Source of the DNA: Aporrectodea caliginosa
Lineage: Eukaryota; Annelida; Clitellata; Crassiclitellata; Lumbricidae
Length of the DNA stretch: 64,000 nt
NCBI GenBank assembly: GCA_020284085.1
Contig: JACEVL010000163.1
Coordinates: 2,388,761-2,452,760, forward strand
Direction of reading: 5' to 3'
How positions within the stretch are numbered: position 1 is the stretch's first letter; the number at the start of each line of letters is the position of its first letter. Under the pieces are notes generated by a model. The model was not told where the DNA came from. It ran no database searches and was given only the letters and a program-made list of their open reading frames with translations. The position numbers were made by a program, and so were the translations under genes. Positions 42,731-55,902 of the stretch are shown here, in pieces.

Positions 42731-45700
42731 ATTTAGAATCTGCGTCAGCGCGATACGTTTCAGAAGAGGTTGAACACACCGATGGTACCCGGGGGGGCGT
42801 GAATATCATTTCACTGGACTTATTCGGGTTAAGGCTAAGGTTGGAACTGTTAGTCTAGGCGCGCAGAGCTGAAAAGTGGTCAAAAAAGCGATGTAAGCGG
42901 CAAGTCATGTTCATTTTTGGCAACATACCTTTTTACACTAATTCGACCCTGCTGATTACGAAAATCGCTGTTGCCAAGCTGGAATTTTGACCTGAAGGTC
43001 ATTTCAAGGTCATAAAATATAAAATCTAGCAAAATTCAGAGATAAATGGCCAGATCTCAGCCAATAATGGTTGAATTCGACTAATTCTTTCCTGCTTTTT
43101 CTCGAATTTATAAGGACTACCTGTGGTAAGAAACAAGGTTACTAAATAAAAGACGATCCAAGGTTATTTCAAGGTCAAAAAGGGCAATTTCATGTCAAAA
43201 TCTGGGGAATTAGCCATAACTCAGTCAAATATTGTTCTATTTGGGTGATTCTTTCATCTTTTTGCTCAGGCCGATAAGGGCTACATTTGCATCGTTCCTA
43301 AAAAAGGCTAACATGACCCAAGGTCAATTCAAGGTCAAAATTAAGGCGAAAAGGCCATAACTCAGTCAAATATTGTTCTATTTGGGTGATTCTTTCATCT
43401 TTTTGATCCGGACGATAAGGGCTACATTTGCATAGTACTTAAAGGCTAACATGATCCAAGGTCAATTCAAGGTCAAAATCAAGGGGAAAAGGTCATAACT
43501 CAGTCAAATATTGTTCTATTTGGGTGATTCTTTCATCTTTTGCTTGGGACGATAAGGGCTACATTTACATAGTTCTTAAAGGCTAACATGACCCAAGGTC
43601 AATTCAAGGTCAAAATCAAGGGAAAAGGCCATTACTCAATTAAATATTGTTCCATTTGGGTGAATCTTTACCTGTTTGCTCCGACCGATAAAGGTCAATT
43701 CAAGGTCAAAATCAAGGGAAAAGGCCATTACTCAACTAAATATTGTTCCATTTGGGTGAATGGCCGACAACTTCATCAAATCCTTGACAAATCATAGCAA
43801 GATGTACCACTGCATCATTGTTACCTTTGATCGATACAACCCTGGATCGGTGAAAGGTGCAACTCGGAAACGTCGCAGTGGTACTTGTCCAATACGACGA
43901 GCCATCAAATGATGTCATGGGCCTCTCCCAAAAAACTGGAACAATTTTTTATGCATGTCTGAGAACAAGTCGGACTTGGCACGGTTCCTATCGCAGGAGA
44001 TCATCAGGCAAGGCAATTTGTACACTGAAGTAGTTGTAGCAGGAGCATTTGACGACGGAGTGGAGGGCCAGTCGACTAATGTACTGACTGAGGTATCAAT
44101 GCTAAAAGTAGCACATGAAGAAGCCGACACTTGAATTTGGTTGCATGCTGCTAACAGTTCCTGTGATACAGTAGTTGTGTCAGACAGGGATACAGACGTT
44201 TTCATCATGTTGTTATCCCACCCTAACCAGGTCCGATGCAAGCAACTATGGATGATGGCCGGAACATCCAAGAAGCGGAGATTCATACCAATTCACGACA
44301 TCCATTGCAAATTGCTACCTGAAGTTCTGTCATCACCATTGGCATTTCACGCAATTTCTGGGTGTGACACGATGTCGTACATTCGTGGTCAGACTAAGCG
44401 ATCAATGTGGAATACCTTTATTGAAAGCACAAAACTGTTACGAAATCTAGCAAGAGGTCCACTTACTCAAGATTGAAACTAGCAATGATGCAGAAAGGTT
44501 TTTCTGCCATGTGTACAAAGTTAATGCTGATTCTGTTGACGATGCCCGAAGACTGCTCTTCTCAAAAACCAGCCAACCTGAATGTCTTCCACCGACAAGT
44601 GATGCACTGCAGCAACACATCAAGCGATCCCACTATCAAGCGACAGTGTGAGAACAGCTAGGCGGGTAGGAGCACGCCTGATCTTCTAGATGCAGCAACG
44701 TAATACTATGGTTGGCAGAAGAACGCCTGTGATTCGTCTAAGTTGGTACCAGTACTAATGACAATAGAATGCGTCCCCAAAGAATGCTTGAACATTGTTT
44801 CTTGCAACTGCAAAAAAGAACTAAACCTATGCAAACCTCGTGTGTGCCAGTGTAGGAAATCAGACTTAACGTGTTGTTCTGTGTGGGTGCCAAGCTCATA
44901 GTGCCTGCACAGACATGTAGTGATCAATAATTATCATTTATCAGTTTATTCATTGTACTTTACAATTGTACAAAATAATGTTAATGTTGCTCCTAACATT
45001 AAATATTTTGCATAATTAAAAGTGCATCATTATGCTATTTTATCGCCTATCCTGGGCCTCGTGCGGAATCATTAATTTTATCGGTCTGAGAAAACAGGTA
45101 AAAGAATCGCCCAAATAGAACAATATTTGGCTGAGTAATGGCCTTTTCCCCTTGATTTTGACCTTGAATTGACCTTGGGTCATGTTAGCCTTTAAGAACT
45201 ATGTAAATGTAGCTCTTATCGTCCCAAGCAAAAGATGAAAGAATCACCCAAATAGAACAATATTTGACTGAGTTATGACCTTTCCCCTTGATTTTGACCT
45301 TGAATTAACCTTGGATCATGTTAGTCTTTAAGTACTATGCAAATGTAGCCCTTATCGTCCGGATCAAAAAGATAAAAGAATCACCCAAATAGAACAATAT
45401 TTGACTGAGTTATGGCCTTTTCGCCTTAATTTTGACCTTGAATTGACCTTGGGTCATGTTAGCCTTTTTAGGAACGATGCAAATGTAGCCCTTATCGGCC
45501 TGAGCAAAAAGATGAAAGAATCACCCAAATAGAACAATATTTGACTGAGTTATGGCTATTTTTCCAGATTTTGACATGAAATTGCCCTTTTTGACCTTGA
45601 AATAACATTTGATCGTCTTTCATTTAGTAACCTTGTTTCTTACCACAGGTAGTCCTTATTAAGTCGAGAAAAAGCAAGAAAGAATTAGTCGAATTCAACC

Positions 45701-47320
45701 ATTATTGGCTGAGATCTGGCCATTTATCTCTGAATTTTGCTAGATTTTATATTTTATGACCTTGAAATGACCTTCAGGTCAAAAATCCAGCTTGGCAACA
45801 GCGATTTTCGTAATCAGCAGGGTCGAATTAGTGTAAAAAAGTGTGTTGCCAAAAATGAACATGATTTGCTTCTTACACGAGATTTTCCATTTTTTGCGCC
45901 TAGACTATGTGTGTGCAGGCACTGAATGTGTTCAAGCTCCATCATCTCAGTGGTAGTGATGCCTTGTGCGAGAACAGCAAGATAGCAACTTAAAATTAGT
46001 AACTTCTATTGCGCCGATGTCTAATGCACAGGGCATCAACCGATGGCGCTTGTGTGCGCACTGAGGGCAGAGGCGCAAATCTGCACATAACTTTGGGGGA
46101 CAGATTTCTTGGGGGCCGGATTTCGGCATTTTTGAGGTGGATAAAGGGGCCCAGTCAAAACTTGGGGGGATAGTCCTCCTCTGTCACTCCCCCATGATTT
46201 ACGCCACTGACTGAGGGACATCCCATTCTGAGAACTTAATTATAGCAGCAAAGAGAACATTGAAGAAGTTGGACGATGAACACCTTTGGTCAACCCGGAC
46301 TCAACCGGAAGAAAGCGCCACTGAGCGAAGAATATCGTAGGTCGTTTAATCGCAGTGAACCAGTTCTACTTCTTTCACTTGCAATGCAAGTGAAATTTTA
46401 GTTCAGAAAATCATTTTTATTCTATTTTTTATTTAGTTCGGTATCAATCATTTCAGTTTAGTTCTAGTTTTAGTTTTATTTCTGACAATCATTTTAGTTT
46501 TAGTTCAGTTATTATTCATCAAATCTTTTTCGTTCTCGTTTTAGTTCGTTCACGAAATTAACACTGCTGGCCTTCAGCATCGTTGGACGGCATAGTGTGG
46601 TGAACAAGAGGCAGCTAGAAGGGAGGGGGTTAATTAAAGAGGAACTGAGCCATAAAATGAGTTGAAGTCCGAAGAGCCACCTTCCCCCGTTGTGTCTGTC
46701 AATGAGGGTTGGGATAAAGATCTCTCACGGCTGCCAGGAAAATGGGGGGAGTTTACATACGCTTTGAATATAAACTGGGGGGTTGTTGATTTCCGATAAT
46801 ATAATGGCCTGCAATATAATTCTCAGTGACTAGATCTTGGTCTCATATATAAGTCGGCCAGAGTGGGGGTTTGTTCTCCAATTCCCGGTGGGAGGTTTAG
46901 ACGCCACTGCCGGGACTGCCCTTCCCCCTCTGGCTTCTTTATGGCATAGAGCCAAGTGGGCTAGGGTGACAGTAATTTAAACATGCGCGCCGTTAAACAG
47001 CGGCGCCGCCGAAATTTCTACCACAATATAGATTCTTGTATTTTCTATAGTTTTAGTTCAAGATTTCAATATCGTTTTCGTTTTTATTTCGTTCCACGTC
47101 AATTCTTTCTCGTTTTTATTTAGTTTCAGTTCACAATTTCTTTCTAGTTCTCGTTTTCGTTTTCGTGAACGATTTTCTAATCTTTTTCGTTCTCGTTTTC
47201 GTTTCGTTCACGAAATTAACACTGCAGTTTGAAGTCTGATTTAATAAATCAGACTTGCATTCTAACAAAGCATGCGACCGGGTATATATCCGCTTTTCGT
47301 ACAGTAGTCGAATATTCGGT

Positions 47321-47386
<66 letters not shown>

Positions 47387-50300
47387 TAGTGTGATACAGC
47401 AGATGAATATAAAATGTTGTGTTATGCCATAGCAATGGTACGACTACAAACTGACGTGGATACCAGAGGACTACGGAAACGTGCAGAGACTGTACGTTCC
47501 ATCGGACGAAATCTGGCTGCCAGATATCGTTCTCTACAACAGGCAAGAGCATTGAATATGAGACTTCTTCTCCTTCTGCTGAATAACAGTCTACTGCAGT
47601 CGCCCAGACACAGCAGACACAGCGTGCAGCATGGCAGAGGCAATTTAGTTAATCCTCCTCTAAGTGGAGCGAATCGTAGTTGAACTGTTAATGAAGGATA
47701 ACTTAGATTATTTCTTACTTCCTTATTGTTATTATTACCATTATTCACCTCTCCTACATCATCAGATTCCATGTATTCCTTCGTATTTTTCATCCTGAGT
47801 TGAGTTAAGGATAAGTAACAAGACGTATGTAGCTGGAGTGTTTCAGAACACACTTGTGGACGGAGAAAAGATTGAACATTGCATTCGATTAATGAAAACA
47901 TTGAATGATCAGAACGAGTCTGAATGCTGGCTGAATAGACTACTGTGGGCAAGAGCTTCGGTGGGTTCGTCGCCAGCTTTCCCAGAGAGGTCTGGGAGAC
48001 TGGGACAGAATATGAGCGTCAGATGTTAGTAAGGAAATAAAGATATATGCGATGACTTGTTTAAACCTACCTTATTAGAGGTGTACATAGATTTGGCCTG
48101 TAGTATAGTAGGGAACCAGCCAACCAATAGAACCAGCCATTGACTGGCGGACATGAGCAACAGACATTACATGAAAGCGGTGAACTTAAATATCGGACAT
48201 AATTTTCGGAATAAAAGATATCAAACGTAAAATATAACACGCTAAACACGTCCATGGATTTAGTGCTCGGTAGAGAGCCCTTAACCTAATTAGGTCTCAG
48301 TAGAGAGCCCTAATTAGGTCTCGGCAGAGAGCCCTTAACCTAATTAGGTCTCAGTAGAGAGCCCTTAACCTAATTAGGTCTCAGTAGAGAGCCCTTAACC
48401 TAATTAGGTCTCAGTAGAGAGCCCTAATTAGGTCTCGGCAGAGAGCCCTTAACCTAATTAGGTCTCAGTAGAGAGCCCTTAACCTAATTAGGTCTCAGTA
48501 GAGAGCCCTTAACCTAATTAGGTCTCAGTAGAGAGCCCTAATTAGGTCTCAGTAGAGAGCCCTAATTAGGTGTCAGTAGAAAGCGGGGGAGTTGGTGTCC
48601 AGCGTCAAATTACAAGGCCTATCCGCGAGATTTCTTCAGTTGCAATTGTAATTCAATTATAATTGCAATTACATGCCTGTAAATGTAATTGAATTACAAT
48701 TACAATCACTTGATTGTGAAAGTAATTGAATTACAATTACATGTTGATTGTAATTCAATTACCAATTACTTTTCAATTATTTCTTTAAAAAATTGGCACA
48801 CGATTTAAACAAATTCGATAATTTATAATTTACTATATTTTAAAACTAAACATCCAATAGGCCAATGGCCTGTAACCTGTAATATGTACATGCAATTGTA
48901 TTATAAGTTTGCCAGGTATCCAAAATACGATTTACAATTATGATCCATTAAGACAAGTTAGAGTTTAATTGATTTTAGGAGTAGAAGTTATCAAAATTAT
49001 AGTCTGCTAATTGATTGTACCTTGGTGACTCAGGATGAGGCAATTTGTGCAGCAGTGCTAAAGAGATGCTCAATTGGAGCTGAAGATGGAAGCTGTGTTA
49101 TCTATAGGCAGCCGCAGTAAGCTATAGCTAAGAACGAGCGTATGACTGCATGGATAGTCTGATAACACTGGACAACAGAGGTTTTGCCTTCTGAAAACTG
49201 TTGGGTGTACCTTAACTATTTTTGGCTGCTGATCACGAAAATGACCTTGAAAATTTCCTATTACGTATAGTTTTTTTATATAGCCCATCTTTGGAATTTT
49301 TTCACATTTTCAGTCTTCTTATATGCTGCCCACAAGGTGCAGTGTTTTGTGTATTTCAGGCATGCCTGGACATGCACTCAGTGCAGGTTGCAATGTAAAA
49401 GTAAGACTTAGGCATGGTCGGGCATGCCCAGCATGCTTAGTCATGAAGGATGTTGGCAGGACAGGCTATAACAGGAAGTTATAGGCTATACACAGACGCG
49501 TTGATGTAGTTTGTACGTATGTTAACAATCAACGAGCATAAATAGCATGGAGCATACTTAAGAATAAATATATGGGTTCACCATTATGGCAATTTTTTCT
49601 GTTTTTCAAACGTTAGAGTAGCAAGTTGAGTTCGAAATGTAACGTATACATGTATGCGCCAACAGCCGTTGTGCTACAACGAGTTCACTTAAAAATCTCA
49701 AAACAAGGCGATAACTCCCTTGTTAAGAAAGCATACGAATTTTAGGCCTACTTTGGATATAAGGTTTTCGACCAGGATAAAGGTTGGATACCTCAAATTT
49801 GTTGCACATCTTGCGCAGTCAATCTCAGAGCATGGATTACTGGTTCTCGGCCGTCTATGCCGTTTGCTATTCCAATGACACGAAGGGAGCTAAAATAAAT
49901 CATGTTTCAAACTGTTATTTCTTTTTGACAAATGTTTTGGGCCATTCCTTCAAAAGCAAGAGGCCAATATTGAATATCCTAATCTTCCATCGGCACTAAG
50001 ACCACTCCCACATGATGATAGCCTTTCTGTAGGCCTACCAATCCACGGGCTGTTTTGACCATTGGAGACGTTGGTGAAACTGTGACAAAGGAAACAGAAG
50101 ACTGTTGTGATCCTGATTTCCAACCACTGCAGTGCCGTGAGCCTCATTTGATAACTCAACGTGAGCTAAAATTTAATGACCTAGTCAGGGACTGAAATTC
50201 GTTGAAGGGTCAAGGGGAATTGCTGGGCTCTCGGTTTCAGGGATGGAATCTGCTGGCACAAGGAACTAAAGCTGTTACTGTCATCTATCCAGTCAGTAGG

Positions 50301-53300
50301 CATTGCTGTTATCTATATGGTGATTTGAAACTTGTACCACTTCTTCAGCTCCTTGTTGGATGCAGCTAGGGTATACGAAGTATTATTCTTTCATTTGTGA
50401 GTGAGACAGTCGTGTAATAGATTCCAGCTACCCACTGGTCACGTCGCAAACATTTGTTGCCATGCCAAAGGAAAGTTCATCACAAACCACTTGTTGAACC
50501 CAGTAAGATTTCCTTGCCACCTCCTCAGATCAAGATTGGACTAGTGAAGAACTTTGTCAAGGCATTAAACAAAGAAGGGAAGGTTCAAAAATCTTAAGAA
50601 ACAAGCTTCCTCGCATAGGTGAAGCTAAGATAACGAGAAGGCATATTTGCTGGTCCACAGATAAGAGAACTGATCTATGACAGTCGCTTTGACGAACTAC
50701 TGAATAATATTGAGTTAAATGGGTGGCAGTCTTTGAAGGACGTTAACTTTCTCGGCAATAACAAATCACCAAATTATATTCAGTTGGTTGAAAAGATAGT
50801 TCACGCATTGCATCTGATGGATGTTACTACATATACGTTTATTTCATTCCCGTCTGGATTTTTCTCAGCAAATCTTCGTGATGTTAGCGATTAACATGGC
50901 GAACGATTTCATCAGGACATTACCACAATGGAAAAATGACTCCAGGGTGTGTGGAACACTAGTATGCTGTCTAATTACTGTTTGACATTGATTAGAGAGG
51001 CTTCTGGCATTGAATACAAACGCAAATCAGCGGTTGTTCAGTTTTAAAATGTCGAAAAAATAAATGACAAGTACATTGTAAATGTATGCATTAAGTAAAT
51101 TTCTGTGCATTTCTTTTAAAATCTTGCGAACCATTTTTCTCAAAAACCTTACCTGATACAATAATTCTGAGAACACCACTGGACTCAGCGTGCCAAATTC
51201 TATATAAAACAGCTTAAAAAAATTGGAGGCAAAAACAAAATTAAAATTTGTTGTCCAGTGTAATGATGGTCAACCTTTGCCCTTGGGGTCTATCAAAGTG
51301 TGCTATAAGATTGTAAGGGTGTAGGCTAAGGACAGAATAATGTTGACAGTTATTGCCTTGCAGTCATGATGCAGAGCAGTTTATTCAATTAAACGGGTGA
51401 CCGGGTCAACCCAGCAGGCTGGCATCTTTGCTGACTTTATGAAAGTAATTTGTAATTTACACTTCATTCAATTACAAATTACATGCGATATTGTAATTGA
51501 AATACAATTACAATTACTGGACTTAAAATTTAATTCAATTACAATTACAATTACGGAACTTGTAATTCAATTACGTAATTCAATTACATGTATTATTTCA
51601 ATTACTGAACAACACTGGATTTCTTCCTCTTCGCGAGTCCTATTAAATGACGAAATTCATGTTACATGATGAATGAAAATCCGATGACTTAATTATTGAG
51701 AGCAGTTTTGATTTCAGCGCCGACGGAAACTTCACAGTAAAGTTAATGACTAAAGCGACGATACATGCGAATGGCCTCGTCATCTGGAAACCTCCTGCCA
51801 TCTACAAAAGTCTCTGTCCAATAGACGTCGAGTTCTTTCCATTTGATGCTCAGCTGTGTACACTGAAGATCGGGTCCTGGTCGTACGACGGATATTCCGT
51901 TGACATTAAACACATGAGATTGCCAGATGACGCCAAAGACCTTGACACCATAGACGAAGGTCAGGTCATCCTCATTCTCATCCTCCTCCTCCTTATTAAT
52001 CACCTTCTTCATTACATACTCTTCTTCGTTATATCTTCCTCATTACGTTGCGCTTCTGAAAGGCTTTTGCTGTAAGAAGCGCTTTATAAATGTTCAAATT
52101 GAAATACAATACAATACAATAAATCCTGTTCTTCATTACATACTCTTCATTGCATACTCTTCCTCTTCCTCGTCTCGCACTTCTTCCATCTGCTCCGTGT
52201 CTTCCTCGTCCCTCCCTTGTTATCGTCCCTTAATTCTCTTCCCTCTTTTCCTACTCCTGATTCTCCTCCTCATTTACTTCCTTCTCATCCTCTTTACTTT
52301 CCTGTAATTGACTAAGACTCCATCCTCTTCCTCTCCATTTTCCTTAGCGTAGTCCTCGTCCTCGTCGTCCTCCTCGTCGTCCTCCTTCTCCTCCTCCTCC
52401 TCCTCCACCTCCTCCTCCTCCTCCTCCTGCTCCTCCTCCTCCTCCGCCTCCTTCTCTACAACAATGCTTTGGGATTTTTTCATGCGCCATATAATATTGA
52501 TAGCAGCAGCAGACGTGATGCGTGAGAGACTAGTCATGGAAATGATGTTTGTAATGTTGCATAGGTATTGATCTGGGCGACTACTACAAGAGCACAGAGT
52601 GGGATCTGCTGTCTGTCCCTGCCAAGAAATACCAGAAGTTCTATCCGTGTTGCTCAGAACCGTATCCAGATATAAAGTTCAACATAACCATCCGACGTAA
52701 GACTCTCTTCCACACCGTTAATCTCATTCTTCCTTGCGTTGCCATCTGTTCCGTGACTCTGCTCGTCTTCTATATTCCGGCGAACTCCGGCGAGAAGATA
52801 ACAATGGGAATAACGATATTAAACTCTCTGAACATCTTTCTGCTTCTCGTGGCCGAAATCAATCCTCCGACTTCTCTGGCCACTCCGCTGATCGGAAAGT
52901 ACCTTCTCTTCACCATGGTCCTCGTCACGTGTTCCATCATTGTTACCGTCTTTGTGTTGAACATTCACTTTCGATCGCCATCCACTCACGTCATGTCTCC
53001 GTGGATTCAAGAACTCTTTCTAAACGTACTTCCACGGCTGCTGTTCATGCAGCGACCACAGACGAAGCGCGTAAAGTTTCCAAAAGTAACAGTACGAACT
53101 TGCGAAGGAGTCGAAGTTAGAGATTCCTACGGTGGTGGTGGTGGCAGCGGTGCCGGGGGCGGCGGCGGCCACAGGCAGCAGCGATGCGGCGACCAGGGTC
53201 TCCTCGACAGCTGCTGCAGCTGACGTACACAGCGGCGGCGGCGGCGTCGATAATATGCGAGAGAATTTCGTGTTCGGCGGCGGTGGAACAATATTCAGTT

Positions 53301-55840
53301 CTCGAGATTACAGTAGTTCATCTCATTATTCTGAGACAACGTCGTCATCTCACTGTGCGGCTGCTGCTGCTGCTGGTGGTACGGGGGGACTGGCAGGGAG
53401 TGGCGCCCGACAACGAAACACGCTGCCAACAACCGTTATGCAAGCTGTCATAGGCGTCAATTTCATAGCAGATCATCTGAAGCAACAGGAAGAATTCAAT
53501 CGCGTAAGTTCATCCCTTCCTACTTCGCTTCTGTTGTCGAAGATTTTTATCACCACTGTCGTCCGTCATAATCATGATTCGGGTTAATTCGGGTGAACCT
53601 AGAAATGTGGGCGTGGAAGGTGCTACAGCCCCACTAACCGCTTTCACCTGAAGCAAGTGCCTCTCATAATAGAAGCTGAGTGAAAGAGCTTCTAATGGTT
53701 TCATAATCTGGTCTCTCAAAAACATCGGAACCAGGGTTAGGGTTAGGATAGGTTCCTATTCGAGGCTGCTGCTGCTGCTGCTGCTGTTCACACTTCCTTG
53801 TGTCCGACGCAAGACTTAAAGTTATAAGGCTAGGTCTATCATATTGCTCTTATTTTAGTAAGTATTATAGGCGCGGAGTTAACCCTTTAGGCTTTAACGA
53901 TGAGCTGGATTGGTTTCTCATACATTTTGTACAATCATGCTCGTTGTTAAAGGGTTAAGTAAAGAGGCAAAGTCCCTTTGCGAAGCAGTCGGAGGTTCAA
54001 CTGAATATGCATGAGAAGCAATCGCAGGCTCAAATATGGATGAGAAGCAATCGGAGGTTCAACTGAATATGCATTAGAAGCAATCGGAGGTTCAACTGAA
54101 TATGGATGAGAATTAGCGCCGATCCAGTTTCACCTGGAAACAGTGTAAGAGACTTCTAAAGAGCGAATTATAATAATAATAACAGTGGCAATTTATATGG
54201 CGCCGTAACACAGCCATGCCGTTACAAGGGCGCCTCACAGTCAACTAACAGCAGGGTAGGCCTTACAGAACAAATAAGTCTTGAGTCCAGATTTGAAGGA
54301 GTCAACTGTGTTAGCCGCTCGCAGGGCAGGAGGAAGACCGTTCCAGCATCTGGGGCCGGCCGCCGAGAAAGCGCGATCGCCAAAACGGGTTTTCATCCGT
54401 TTTACGCGACGATCGCTTTTCTCGAGCGATCTGAGTCGCAACCCGGAGGCGGAAGAATGCGTCTCGATGCAGTAATCGCGCAAATACTCAGGCGCGGCCC
54501 CATGAAGCGACTTGTAGACAAACAAACAGATTTTGAACTCAATACGCAGAGAGACTGGCAGCCAGTGCAGAACATCACGGAGGAGCGGCGTGACATGATC
54601 ATATTTCCTCCGGTTGCATAGCAGCTTCGCAGGCAATCCAGGAGACACGTGGGCGCACCGACCAGTAGGCTGTTGCAGCGGTCAACCTGAGAGGTGACAA
54701 AGGCGGCAACGGCCGCTCTCGCAGCCTCGAAAGGCAATGACCTGATGCAGCCTCTCAGGAGACGGAGCTGACGAAAGCAGCAGCCAACGATTCGCGCCAC
54801 ATGACTTCTCATGGACAGGTCTGATTCTAGCGTGACGCTGAGATCGCGGACGACGGTCACAGGTCGAATCGCGGACCCGCAGACATTCAGTTCACCAGTG
54901 TCAAGATGAGGGCACCGTCTGCTGGTCGCGCACCATAAGAAATCCGTCTTCTCGGGGTTCAGACGGAGTCTGTTAGATCGCATCCACTCCGCGATCCGCT
55001 CAACGCCCAACTCCATCCTTCGCCGCTGCTGTTCATCAGTTGACGGTCGGCCCCACGTGTAGAGCTGGGAGTCATCGGCGTAGAAATGAGATGACAAGCC
55101 GAGACTGGCGGCAAGCTCACCGACGTCGGCCGTGTAGAGCAGGAACAGCAGCGGTCCGAGCACAAAGCCTTGAGGGACACCGCAGACGAGAGAGCGAACG
55201 GATGACAAGACTCCATCGTAGAGCACTGTCTGTCTACGACCGCTCAGGTAGGAACGGAGCCAGTCTAGTGCTACCGAACGGGCTCCGTAGGTCCTCTCCA
55301 AGCGTGCAACCAGCACATCATTTTCGACGGTGTCGAACGCCGCCGATAGATCGAGCAGGCCGAGCAGCGCGTGGGTTCCCGCATCAATCGCCTCGATAAG
55401 GTCGGTGATCACCTTGAGAAGCGCGGTCTCGGTTGAATGGAATTTCCGGTAGGCCGACTGATGAACGGGAAGAAGTCCTGCCGACGCCAGATGATCGGTC
55501 AGCTGGAGACTGACGACCCGCTCGAGCAGCTTGGAGAGGAACGACAGGTTCGAAATCGGTCGGTAGCTTGAGAGCTCTTCACGAGGAAGCATAGACTTCT
55601 TAAGGCAAGGTGTAACATAAGCGTCCTTGTAACACGTCGGGACGGTGCCGGATGACAGCGATAAATTGAACAGTGAGGCGATGTATGGGGCGAGCAGGTC
55701 GATGATGGTCTTAAGCAGCCACGTAGGCATCGTAGGCATCGAAGTATCTCGTGAACACTCGGCGGCGGATAAAAGATCGCTGCTAAAGGACAGAGGACAA
55801 ACCACAGGTGTGGCCGCGTTGACGTTTCATTGAAACGGTG

Positions 55841-55902
<62 letters not shown>

